Notes under the pieces: generated by a model
What the model was told of the DNA's origin: nothing
Databases searched by the model: none
The model's input: the letters and a program-made list of their open reading frames with translations, nothing else
Made by a program: the position numbers and the translations under genes
Shown here: one piece after another, positions 7,463 to 15,089 of the stretch
Layout: every line of letters begins with the position of its first letter
How positions within the stretch are numbered: the stretch's first letter is position 1
NCBI GenBank assembly: GCA_018725535.1
Contig: QLUS01000006.1
Coordinates: 1 to 26,537, forward strand
Direction of reading: 5' to 3'
From: Bacillota bacterium
GTDB lineage: Bacteria; Bacillota; UBA994
DNA: 26,537 nt

Positions 7463-9670
7463 ATGGACAAGGCAGATCTCTTTGGGACTCTGGTAGCGCG
7501 GGTGAAAGTACACAGTCCGCAGGCCGACGTGACGGTGCTCAGGCGGGCTTTTGACTTTGCCGAGCGGGCCCACGCCGGTCAGTTAAGAGAGTCTGGGGAC
7601 GAGTACATCGGTCACCCACTTGAGGTAGCGCTTATCCTTGCCGACATCCACATGGATATGGAGACGCTCGCTGCAGCAATCTTGCATGACGTAGCGGAAG
7701 ATACGGAGAGTAGCCTGCCGCAAGTTACACAGGAGTTTGGGCCCCGCGTGGCCAAATTGGTGGACGGCGTAACGAAGCTTTCGCGGCTCGAGTACAGAAG
7801 TCAGCAGGAACAGCAGGCAGAGTCCCTGCGCAAGGTGTTCCTCGCTATGGCCGAGGACTTGCGGGTAGTGCTGATTAAACTCGCGGATCGCCTGCATAAT
7901 ATGCGCACTCTGAAGTTTAGGGCTCCACTTAAGCAGAAAACTACCGCTAAAGAAACACTTGACATTTATGCTCCCTTGGCCCATCGCTTAGGGATTAGCA
8001 GCATGCAGTGGGAGCTTGAGGACCTAGCCTTTCACTACCTCGAACCGACAGCCTACCGCGATGTCGCGGCGCGCGTGGCGGCGAGACGCGAAGACAGGGA
8101 GGCAGTTATTGCCGAGGTGCTGGGGACCTTGCGCCGTCACATCGCCGAGGCTGGCATTAGAGCTGACGTAGGTGGTCGCCCCAAGCACTTCTACAGCATC
8201 TACAAGAAGCTGCAGGCCGGGCGGAGCTTCGAGGAGATTTTTGACCTTACGGCGCTCCGCGTCATCGTTGACACGGTCGGCGACTGCTACGCCGTACTTG
8301 GCATAGTGCACAATCTCTGGCACCCAATTCCGGGGCGCATAAAAGATTACATTGGTACGCCCAAGCCTAACATGTACCAGAGTCTGCATACAACCGTCGT
8401 CGGGGAGCGCGGGCAGCCGCTTGAGTTTCAAATCAGAACCTTGGCGATGCATCAGGTCGCCGAGCACGGTATTGCGGCACACTGGGCGTACAAGGAGGGC
8501 AGCAAACTAGAAAAGGGCCTGATCAACAAACTTACGTGGCTGCGTTCCATTCTGGAGTGGCAGCAGGAGCTGTGCGGCGCAGAGGAGTTTGTAGATGGTC
8601 TTAAGATGGACTTGTTTACGGACGAGGTGTTTGTATTTACGCCCAAAGGGGATGTCTTGGATCTGCCGGTCGGTTCAGTGCCGCTTGATTTCGCGTATCG
8701 CGTGCACACCGACGTTGGGCATCGCTGCGTAGGCGCCAAGGTAAACGGACGCATGGTGCCGCTTACTCACGAGCTAAAAACAGGCGATATCGTAGAGATA
8801 ATTACCTCTAAGCAAACGAACGGGCCAAGCCGCGACTGGATGAAGCTAGTGCGCACGCCGCAGGCGCGCAGCAAAATTCGACAGTGGTTCAGAAAAGAAC
8901 AGAAAGCAGAAAACATCGAGCGCGGGCACGACTTGCTGCAGCGGGAACTCAGGCGTCTCCTTTTGCCGGTGGACGAGCTGATGGTGGACGCATACTTAGA
9001 GGAGGCGGCCGAGCAGCTAAACTACCTGTCGGACGAGGACTTGTTGGCGGCAATTGGTTACGGCGCGGTCAGCCTAGTACAGGTGGTGAACCGTCTGACG
9101 GCGCTCTACGCGCGCAATAAGCCTCTCGATGCGCCAGAACCAGTGCTGCCGCCCACCGCGCCTGCGAGTCCCTTCGCTGAAGTACAAGTAGTGGGACTTG
9201 ACAACGCTTTGCTTAAGTTTGCTAAGTGCTGCAACCCTTTACCAGGGGATGAGATTATCGGGTTTGTAACGCGCGGGCGTGGAGTTACTGTACACACCGG
9301 TAGCTGCCCTAATGTGCCATCACTGCAACGGGAAAAGGAGCGGATGATTTCCGTCAGTTGGGGCAATCACACTGCCCCGGGTTATCCCGTAAGGGTAGAG
9401 CTTATCGGCATGGACAGGCCTGGTTTGTTGGCGGAGGTAGTGCACTCCTTGTCTGAGTACAAGACCAATATTGCCGCGATGCAGGCCCGAGCAACAAAGG
9501 AGCAGGAAGCTCACGTGAGATTCACCATTGTCGTTAAGGACCTCATTCATTTAGAGCGCGTGTTAGTGAGATTACGCAAGTTGCGCGACGTGTTTACGGT
9601 ACGACGTGTGACCTACGTCACCCCACACAGAGAGGGCGAGACAAGTGCGAGCAGTAGTACAACGAGTTAG
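7463..9670 (+). CDS. rel: Bifunctional (p)ppGpp synthetase/hydrolase (Rel)
   Basis: Stringent-response enzyme that makes and degrades (p)ppGpp, 735 residues. The hydrolase HD domain is intact (H75-D76 and E79-D80 in ILHDVAEDT). The synthetase domain carries GGRPKHFYSIYKK (237-249), D261 and EFQIRT (321-326). RIKD at 292-295 is the RxKD form typical of bifunctional Rel rather than the ExDD of synthetase-only RelA. The regulatory half has a TGS domain (about 390-450, VFVFTPKGDVLDLPVGSVPLD), a Cys-containing segment (KFAKCCNPLPGDEIIGF) and a C-terminal ACT domain (about 655-725). It overlaps dtd by 26 bases, implying coupled translation. Confidence 0.97.
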   Translation: MDKADLFGTLVARVKVHSPQADVTVLRRAFDFAERAHAGQLRESGDEYIGHPLEVALILADIHMDMETLAAAILHDVAEDTESSLPQVTQEFGPRVAKLVDGVTKLSRLEYRSQQEQQAESLRKVFLAMAEDLRVVLIKLADRLHNMRTLKFRAPLKQKTTAKETLDIYAPLAHRLGISSMQWELEDLAFHYLEPTAYRDVAARVAARREDREAVIAEVLGTLRRHIAEAGIRADVGGRPKHFYSIYKKLQAGRSFEEIFDLTALRVIVDTVGDCYAVLGIVHNLWHPIPGRIKDYIGTPKPNMYQSLHTTVVGERGQPLEFQIRTLAMHQVAEHGIAAHWAYKEGSKLEKGLINKLTWLRSILEWQQELCGAEEFVDGLKMDLFTDEVFVFTPKGDVLDLPVGSVPLDFAYRVHTDVGHRCVGAKVNGRMVPLTHELKTGDIVEIITSKQTNGPSRDWMKLVRTPQARSKIRQWFRKEQKAENIERGHDLLQRELRRLLLPVDELMVDAYLEEAAEQLNYLSDEDLLAAIGYGAVSLVQVVNRLTALYARNKPLDAPEPVLPPTAPASPFAEVQVVGLDNALLKFAKCCNPLPGDEIIGFVTRGRGVTVHTGSCPNVPSLQREKERMISVSWGNHTAPGYPVRVELIGMDRPGLLAEVVHSLSEYKTNIAAMQARATKEQEAHVRFTIVVKDLIHLERVLVRLRKLRDVFTVRRVTYVTPHREGETSASSSTTS

Positions 9671-10094
9671 TGGGGCGCAAGTGTCCGTGGAAGGGGAGAT
9701 TGTGGCAGGCATTAGCACCGGTTTGTTGGTGCTGCTCGGGGTAGCTCAAACTGATACCCCTTGCGACGCTAGGTACCTAGCCGAGAAGATAGCAGGGTTG
9801 CGCGTTTTCCCCGACGGCGAGGGCAAGATGAACCTCTGCGTCAGGGAAGCAGGTGGCGAAGTCTTGGCAGTGTCGCAGTTTACGCTGCTTGGGGATTGCC
9901 GCCGCGGCAAGCGCCCGAGTTTCTCCGCCGCCGCTGCCCCCAGAGACGCAATTGACCTCTTTGACCAGTGTGTAGCAGAGCTTAGGCAGCGCATAGGTAG
10001 CGTAAAAACAGGCGTATTCGGGGCGATGATGGAGATTGCACTCGTTAATTCTGGCCCGGTGACCATACTGCTTGACAGCGCGAAGCAATTTTAA
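9645..10094 (+). CDS. dtd: D-aminoacyl-tRNA deacylase
   Basis: Hydrolyses D-amino acids from mischarged tRNA, and glycine from tRNA-Ala, as a proofreading dimer. The 149 residues are full length and start MRAVVQRVSGAQVSVEG. Both signature motifs are visible: SQFTL near residue 77 and the C-terminal NSGPVTI, where many members have NxGPVT. GTG 9645 lies inside the end of rel, as often seen for the rel-dtd pair in Bacillota. Confidence 0.95.
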   Translation: MRAVVQRVSGAQVSVEGEIVAGISTGLLVLLGVAQTDTPCDARYLAEKIAGLRVFPDGEGKMNLCVREAGGEVLAVSQFTLLGDCRRGKRPSFSAAAAPRDAIDLFDQCVAELRQRIGSVKTGVFGAMMEIALVNSGPVTILLDSAKQF

Positions 10095-10106
10095 CGGAGG
10101 ATTTAG

Positions 10107-10718
10107 ATGAGAGTTCTAACTTTACCTGTCGGGAATCTTGGGACGAACTGCTACATAGTGGTCCATAACAACGACGCCGCCGTAGTTGACCCCGGGGCGG
10201 ATGTGAACAGCATTGTGGCTGCGCTAGCGGGCGAGCAAGTAACGCCGAGCAGCATACTTCTTACCCACGGTCACGCCGACCACGTGGCGGCGGCCGCAGC
10301 ACTCAGGCGGTTAACCGGCTGCTCCATCATCGCTCACCCGGCTGACGGTTATCTTTTACGCGCGACAGACAATGAGATTGCCAGGCTCCTAGGTTTAACC
10401 GAGGCCGTTGTACCCGACATGGAGCTAGCTGACGCCGCCACGGTCAACTTGGCAGGAATTGAGTTCACCGTACTGGCCACCCCTGGGCACACGCCCGGTT
10501 CCTGCTGTTTTTATAGCGCCACAGAGCAAGTGCTGTTCGCAGGCGACACCTTGTTTCGCGGGAGTATTGGCCGGTCAGACCTCCCGGGCGGTAACCACAA
10601 GACTCTCCTGCGCTCGCTTGGCCGCCTCAAGCAGCTGCCAGCCGAGGTAGAGGTGTACCCCGGCCATGGGCCAATTACGACCATCGGCAGAGAGAGGATG
10701 AGCAATCGCTATTGGTAA
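10107..10718 (+). CDS. MBL-fold metallo-hydrolase (glyoxalase II-like)
   Basis: Small metallo-beta-lactamase-fold hydrolase, 203 residues, of the glyoxalase II-like/YcbL group. Metal ligands are visible: H54-G-H56-A-D58-H59, H128 in TPGHTPGS, D147 in AGDTLF and H187 in YPGHGP. It lacks the long C-terminal domain of true glyoxalase II, so the thiolester substrate is uncertain. ATG 10107 follows GGAGG. The gene sits between dtd and hemZ, a common Bacillota arrangement, and its last 7 bases overlap the hemZ start. Confidence 0.9.
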   Translation: MRVLTLPVGNLGTNCYIVVHNNDAAVVDPGADVNSIVAALAGEQVTPSSILLTHGHADHVAAAAALRRLTGCSIIAHPADGYLLRATDNEIARLLGLTEAVVPDMELADAATVNLAGIEFTVLATPGHTPGSCCFYSATEQVLFAGDTLFRGSIGRSDLPGGNHKTLLRSLGRLKQLPAEVEVYPGHGPITTIGRERMSNRYW

Positions 10719-11893
10719 GCAAGCCATACGGAGACTTAGTCGGGGTTCGCCCGGGAAAACTTGCGGCTAATATGCTCGCGCTTGGCTTTCCTCCAGCGGA
10801 AATTGCGCATCGCTTGGTACTCGAGCGCGGGGTTGATGTCTCTCGCGCCCGCCTCCTAGTAGAGGTAGCGCTTACGCAGCAGAGAATCCTTGCGCCGCAG
10901 GGCGGTCGCAGCGAACTTGTGGCCATGTATGTGAGTGTTCCCTTCTGTCCCTCGCGCTGTGCATATTGCAGTTTCCCCAGTCACAGCCTAGAGCAGTACC
11001 GACGTGCTAAGCGAGAGCAATACTTTGCCGGACTACTGCTTGAGATTAAAGCGGTCGCGGAAGAAATGTATAGACTGGGGCTTAAGCTGTGCGCCCTGTA
11101 TATTGGCGGGGGTACGCCGAGCACGCTTGACGCGACACAGATTCACGCGTTGCTGGACGCGCTCAGTGCCTGTCCCGCTTGGGAAAACCAGACAGAGGGG
11201 ACGTTTGAGGCCGGTCGTCCGGAGACGCTAGACGAAAGCAAGTTAGCCTCCATCCCGCGTGGTTACCGCCTTTCCATTAACCCGCAAAGCATGCACGACG
11301 AGACGCTGGCCGTCATCGGGCGCCGCCATTCGGCTCAAGACGTAAGGGAGAGCTTTGCCCTTGCGCGGAGCCTAGGCTTTGCGAACATCAATATGGATCT
11401 AATAGTTGGACTGCCTAGGGAGACGCCGCGGGAAATTGGCGCGAGCCTCGAGCAGGTAATAGGACTTAAGCCGGAGAGCATTACCCTGCATATGTTTTCG
11501 CCTAAGCGCGCTTCACGCTTTGGTGGCGGCGAGGCGTGGGAGAGGATGAGCGATAAAGACGCCCGCGAGGCGAGTGACTTAGCCGCAACGAAGCTTCGGC
11601 CGTTCATGCACCCGTATTATCTTTATCGGCAGCGCGCCATCTTAGGGGGGCTCGAGAATACCGGCTGGTCAGTGCCGGGTAAGGAATGCCTGTACAATAT
11701 CATGATGATTGCTGAGACGCACGGGGTCATCGGAGTAGGTGCCGGGGCCAACAGCATCTTCCCGGTGCCCGGCGAAGCGTGGCGGCGTCATGCTAATCCT
11801 AAGGATGCGGCCCTATACCTCAAGCGGTTGCCCGAGTTGCTAGACGAGAAACGCGCACTGCTCTGCGCATGGAGGAAGAAAGATGAGTCTTAA
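10712..11893 (+). CDS. hemZ: HemZ-type radical SAM coproporphyrinogen III dehydrogenase, short form
   Basis: Radical SAM enzyme of the oxygen-independent coproporphyrinogen oxidase family (HemZ branch), which decarboxylates coproporphyrinogen III in haem synthesis. The cluster motif C79-x3-C83-x2-C86 lies in VPFCPSRCAYCSF, followed by the IGGGTPS glycine motif. The N-terminal YGDLVGVRPGKL matches the HemZ-specific region (GVLTGVRPTK in relatives). At 393 residues it is about 100 shorter than typical HemZ, because the usual N-terminal domain is missing; the frame begins at TTG 10712 inside the upstream gene. Its 3' end overlaps aspS by 11 bases. The exact activity of this short form, or another porphyrin-related role, is not settled by sequence. 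Confidence 0.85.
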   Translation: MVSKPYGDLVGVRPGKLAANMLALGFPPAEIAHRLVLERGVDVSRARLLVEVALTQQRILAPQGGRSELVAMYVSVPFCPSRCAYCSFPSHSLEQYRRAKREQYFAGLLLEIKAVAEEMYRLGLKLCALYIGGGTPSTLDATQIHALLDALSACPAWENQTEGTFEAGRPETLDESKLASIPRGYRLSINPQSMHDETLAVIGRRHSAQDVRESFALARSLGFANINMDLIVGLPRETPREIGASLEQVIGLKPESITLHMFSPKRASRFGGGEAWERMSDKDAREASDLAATKLRPFMHPYYLYRQRAILGGLENTGWSVPGKECLYNIMMIAETHGVIGVGAGANSIFPVPGEAWRRHANPKDAALYLKRLPELLDEKRALLCAWRKKDES

Positions 11894-13643
11894 GCGTTCG
11901 TTTGCCGGTCAGGTGGACAGCCGTATGGTAGGAGAAGAGATTAGGCTTTGCGGCTGGGTAGCTAAGCGCCGCGACCTCGGCGGGCTGATTTTTGTCGACC
12001 TGCGCGATATTAGCGGGGTGGTGCAATTGGTCTTTTCCCCGGAAGAAAAGGACGTACACAGCGTGGCGGAGTGCCTGCGCGGCGAGTACGTAATTGAGGT
12101 AGTAGGTCGCGTCACCTTGCGACCGGAAGAAGGCATCAATCGCCACATGGCTACGGGGGGAATAGAGGTGCGGGCACATCAGCTCACTGTGTTTAATGCG
12201 GCCAAGACACCCCCCTTTTACATTCAGCCCGATCTCAAAGCAGACGAGAGCTTGCGCCTGCGCTACCGCTATTTAGACCTAAGGCGGCCGGAACTGCAGA
12301 GCGCTCTTATTCTAAGGCACAAAGTCGCCATGGCCGCGCGGAGTTTCCTTGACAGCGAGGGCTTTCTCGAAATCGAAACCCCACAACTGACCCGTTCTAC
12401 GCCCGAAGGAGCGCGGGACTATGTCGTGCCTAGCCGCGTAAATCCCGGCTTGTTCTACGCGCTGCCCCAGTCGCCGCAGCTCTTTAAGCAGCTACTGATG
12501 GTTGCGGGGTATGACAAGTATTTTCAGCTAGCGCGTTGTTTCCGCGATGAGGATTTGCGTGCCGACCGTCAGCCGGAATTCACCCAGATTGATATAGAGA
12601 TGTCCTTTGTCGCCGAGGCAGACGTGCAGGCTCTAACCGAAGGCTTGATTGCGCACGTCTCCGGAGAGGCTCTAGGCGTGAGCGTGTCAGCTCCCTTCCC
12701 GCGGCTGACTTACCGCGAAGCCATGAACCGCTTTGGTTCCGACAAGCCCGACACCCGCTTTGGCCTAGAGCTAGTGGATGTGACTGACGTTGTGTCGCAG
12801 TGTGACTTTAAGGTGTTTGTCGAAGCAGCCAAAAGTGGCACAGTGCGCGCACTGAATGCCACAGGGTGCGGCGGCTACAGCCGCAAGGAAATAGACGCGC
12901 TAAGCGAATTAGCCGCGAAGTACGGTGCCAAGGGATTAGCTTGGATGGCCATAGAACCGAGCGGCGTGCGTTCGCCAATCGCCAAGTTCATGAGTCCGGA
13001 AGTGCTCGAAAATGTCCTCGCGAGGCTTGCCGCCGCGCCCGGCGACCTTCTCTTGTTCGTAGCGGGCCAGCCCAAAGTGGCCTTAACCGCACTTGGGGCA
13101 GTAAGGCTGCATTTAGCCGAGCAGTTGGGGCTCCGCAAAAGTGGCGAGTTCAATTACCTATGGGTGACTGAGTTTCCGCTCTTGGAGTGGGACGAAGAAG
13201 AGAGCCGCTACTCCGCCTGCCATCACCCCTTTACCTCGCCGCTGCCTGCGGATCTCGGTAAAGTGGCAACGGCGCCCGGGGAAGCTCGGGCACGCGCCTA
13301 TGACCTCGTCTTGAATGGGGTAGAGCTTGGAGGAGGTAGCATTCGTATCCACAGCCGTGAGCTGCAGGAGCGTATGTTCGCTTGCCTCGGCCTTACGCCT
13401 CTGGAGTGCAACGAGAAATTTGGCTTTTTGCTCGAGGCCTTCGAGTACGGCACACCGCCGCACGGCGGTATCGCCTTGGGGCTTGACCGCTTGGTGATGC
13501 TCTTGGCAGGACGCGAGTCAATCCGCGACTGCATTGCATTCCCAAAGACCACGAGTGCACAGTGCTTAATGACCACGGCGCCAAATCGCGTGCCGGATAA
13601 GCTTTTGCGCGACCTGAAGTTAGGCCACAGGGAAGGGCAGTAA
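11883..13643 (+). CDS. aspS: Aspartyl-tRNA synthetase
   Basis: Class II synthetase that charges tRNA-Asp, 586 residues, the bacterial type. It has an N-terminal OB anticodon-binding domain (LCGWVAKRRDLGGLIFVDLRD), motif 1 around YRYLDLRRPEL, motif 2 FRDEDLRADRQPEFTQ, a bacterial GAD insertion (about 290-410) and motif 3 GIALGLDRLVMLLAG near the C-terminus. The Leu after RRD is the residue seen in the discriminating E. coli enzyme, which hints at Asp-only charging; this is inference. ATG 11883 overlaps hemZ by 11 bases. In many Bacillota hisS stands directly before aspS, but not here. Confidence 0.96.
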   Translation: MSLKRSFAGQVDSRMVGEEIRLCGWVAKRRDLGGLIFVDLRDISGVVQLVFSPEEKDVHSVAECLRGEYVIEVVGRVTLRPEEGINRHMATGGIEVRAHQLTVFNAAKTPPFYIQPDLKADESLRLRYRYLDLRRPELQSALILRHKVAMAARSFLDSEGFLEIETPQLTRSTPEGARDYVVPSRVNPGLFYALPQSPQLFKQLLMVAGYDKYFQLARCFRDEDLRADRQPEFTQIDIEMSFVAEADVQALTEGLIAHVSGEALGVSVSAPFPRLTYREAMNRFGSDKPDTRFGLELVDVTDVVSQCDFKVFVEAAKSGTVRALNATGCGGYSRKEIDALSELAAKYGAKGLAWMAIEPSGVRSPIAKFMSPEVLENVLARLAAAPGDLLLFVAGQPKVALTALGAVRLHLAEQLGLRKSGEFNYLWVTEFPLLEWDEEESRYSACHHPFTSPLPADLGKVATAPGEARARAYDLVLNGVELGGGSIRIHSRELQERMFACLGLTPLECNEKFGFLLEAFEYGTPPHGGIALGLDRLVMLLAGRESIRDCIAFPKTTSAQCLMTTAPNRVPDKLLRDLKLGHREGQ

Positions 13644-13644
13644 G

Positions 13645-13947
13645 CTACTTCCTTGTAGCGCTGCTGTTACGTGTGTAGCGCGAGAAATTGTGCAGCAGGT
13701 CGTGGATGAGGTTGGCGCCGCGCGAGATCAACAGCCCGCTGACAATGCAGTCAATGATGGGGTAAGCGATAGGCACGTTTAGGGCAGACAAAACTCCCAC
13801 TCTTGTGCTGACACATAGGGCATGCCTACCACGATAGCCGCTAGCGCCGAGTAGTGGTTGCGCACTTTGGGGAAAGCGCTCTTAATAATTCCTACCACTT
13901 GCTCGACAATGACCGCTAGGAACACCAAAATGGCACTTAATTCCATA
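13645..13947 (-). pseudogene. Frameshifted small holin-like membrane protein
   Basis: On the - strand, ATG 13947 starts MELSAILVFLAVIVEQVVGIIKSAFPKVRN..., an amphipathic-to-hydrophobic N-terminus. That frame ends early at 13779. A second frame continues the same style of protein without a gap (LCVSTRVGVLSALNVPIAYPIIDCIVSGLLISRG ... HDLLHNFSRY ...) to TAG 13645-13647. Joined by one shift near 13820-13827 they give about 100 residues with two or three membrane segments, resembling small phage-holin-type proteins often seen singly in Clostridia. The upstream ribosome site is weak (TTAGGT). Either a recent pseudogene or a one-base sequence error; the function is unknown. Confidence 0.6.
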
Positions 13948-14005
13948 CCTAACACTTCACAGGTATTTCTTAATCTAGTGTATGCCGGGAATGACACAAT
14001 TGCTC

Positions 14006-14035
14006 TTGCGCGACTACGGTTTCACGTGTTAATAT
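14006..14035 (+). promoter_or_regulatory. Candidate promoter for the 6S RNA
   Basis: TTGCGC at 14006-14011 and TAATAT at 14030-14035 are 18 bases apart and would start transcription near 14042, just before the folded RNA. The overlapping TATAGT at 14033-14038 could also act as -10. No coding start follows, in keeping with an RNA gene. Confidence 0.45.
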
Positions 14036-14041
14036 AGTGCC

Positions 14042-14237
14042 AACAAGAAATACTTTTCCCTGCGATGTGCGTGAAGCCTAAGAGTTTTGTTCCTAACACC
14101 AACAAAACGGGAAACCAAGGCTCGTTATCAAGTGGTAGCCGCTAGACGGATTCGCGCGATAACGAGGGAGGTCACCCACCTGCGGAGAGCAGGTTCAAAA
14201 CGAAGGGCGCACGGCAATCGCGGGGCTATATTTTGGG
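14042..14237 (+). ncRNA. ssrS: 6S RNA
   Basis: Untranslated RNA that mimics an open promoter and binds the housekeeping RNA polymerase. The ends pair as in known 6S RNAs: CCCTGCGAT (14058-14066) with ATCGCGGGG (14217-14225), and GTGCGT (14067-14072) with GCGCAC (14207-14212). The bulge GGCA on the 3' strand is also found in the E. coli closing stem (...GCGGCGGCATCTCGG). Inside are a hairpin GTTTTGTT/AACAAAAC, a perfect 9-bp stem CTCGTTATC/GATAACGAG and a hairpin ACCTGC-GGAGA-GCAGGT. The length (about 190) and the place next to aspS match the B. subtilis 6S gene as I recall it. Ends are approximate. An open frame of 72 codons across it (14087-14305) looks spurious. Confidence 0.8.
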
Positions 14238-14266
14238 GCTGTCCTAAGTTTAGGGCAGCTTGTTTT
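14238..14266 (+). terminator. Intrinsic terminator of the 6S RNA
   Basis: Stem GCTGTCCTAA/TTAGGGCAGC (ten pairs including one G-T) is followed by TTGTTTT. It stands directly after the 3' strand of the 6S closing stem and before the next promoter. Confidence 0.8.
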
Positions 14267-14273
14267 GTGTCGT

Positions 14274-14302
14274 TTGACCAACAATACCGCTGGTTGTACA
14301 AT
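14274..14302 (+). promoter_or_regulatory. Sigma-A-type promoter for the rseC-trx-mnmA run
   Basis: TTGACC (14274-14279), 17-base spacer, TACAAT (14297-14302). Transcription would begin near 14309, giving a leader of only about 15 bases that consists mainly of the ribosome site. Confidence 0.75.
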
Positions 14303-14323
14303 TGACGAGAAGGGGGTTTTAGC

Positions 14324-14749
14324 TTGCGTCAAGTCGGCGAGGTCATGGCAGTGTACGGGAGCACGGCTACAGTCAAGGTGAGAAAGCATTCCGCCTGCGC
14401 GGAGTGCCGACATAAATGCGTCATGGGGCACGAAACTAAGGAAGTCGCGGTTACGGCAGACAACCGCGCTCAAGCTGAGGTAGGCGATACCGTGAGCCTA
14501 GAGCTCAGCGACCGACAAGTGCTTCAGGCAGCCTTTCTTATTTACATAGTGCCTGTGCTGTTTTTGTTCGCAGGTGTCGGCCTCAGTATGTGGTTTGGGT
14601 TAACCGAGACGCAAGCTTTGCTTTTCGGCCTACTCGGTCTCGTGAGCGCATTCGTGCTGCTTAAATTTGTCGTGGACCCTTACATTCGTCGACAAGCAGG
14701 TTACCGTCTCATTATAGTTTGTACTACCACCGATGATAAGGAGAGTTGA
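14324..14749 (+). CDS. RseC/MucC family (SoxR-reducing system-like) membrane protein
   Basis: Small membrane protein of 141 residues in the RseC family, known from the SoxR-reducing system next to Rnf complexes; in Bacillota its role is not established. A cytoplasmic N-terminal part holds a Cys cluster C25-x2-C28-x3-C32 (ACAECRHKC) that could be redox active or bind metal. Two adjacent membrane segments follow (about 66-90 and 94-114; LIYIVPVLFLFAGVGLSMW and LLFGLLGLVSAFVLL), then a short charged tail. Start TTG 14324 has GAGAAGGGGG upstream. It is the first gene after a good promoter and precedes a thioredoxin, so a thiol-redox link is plausible. Confidence 0.8.
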   Translation: MRQVGEVMAVYGSTATVKVRKHSACAECRHKCVMGHETKEVAVTADNRAQAEVGDTVSLELSDRQVLQAAFLIYIVPVLFLFAGVGLSMWFGLTETQALLFGLLGLVSAFVLLKFVVDPYIRRQAGYRLIIVCTTTDDKES

Positions 14750-14754
14750 TATTT

Positions 14755-15081
14755 ATGGCTGGCAATGTAGTCACTGTAATTCAAGCAAACTTTAGGGCTG
14801 AAGTCCTGCAATCCACGCAACCGGTGCTAGTCGACGTTTGGGCGGCATGGTGCAATCCTTGCCGCATGTTGGCACCAATACTTGAGCAGTTAGCCACCGA
14901 GCAGCTCGGCAAGCTCAAGGTCGTGAAGGTAAACTCAGATGAGAACATGTCTTTGGCGATGGAACTTGGCATTATGAGTTTGCCCACGCTTATCCTCATT
15001 AAGGACGGAAAAGAAGCCACGCGTTTGGTCGGTCTAATGTCTAAGCAGATGATTATGAGTCGGCTTGCGCCGTATCTCTAG
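14755..15081 (+). CDS. Thioredoxin-like protein with WCNPC active site
   Basis: Single thioredoxin fold, 108 residues, cytoplasmic thiol-disulfide exchange. The active site is W32-C33-N-P-C36 where classical thioredoxin has WCGPC. The cis-proline is P77 in MSLPTLILIKDGK, and the strand VDVWAAWC is standard. I choose ATG 14755, 11 bases after AAGGAG. TTG 14746 in the same frame overlaps the rseC-like stop but lies too close to the ribosome site. The Asn in the CxxC should alter redox potential or partner choice; this is inferred from the known effect of the two middle residues. Confidence 0.9.
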   Translation: MAGNVVTVIQANFRAEVLQSTQPVLVDVWAAWCNPCRMLAPILEQLATEQLGKLKVVKVNSDENMSLAMELGIMSLPTLILIKDGKEATRLVGLMSKQMIMSRLAPYL

Positions 15082-15089
15082 AGGTTCAA

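Noticed and set aside
14087..14305. A 72-codon protein gene
   Set aside because: It lies across the folded 6S RNA and its terminator and has no recognisable protein features.
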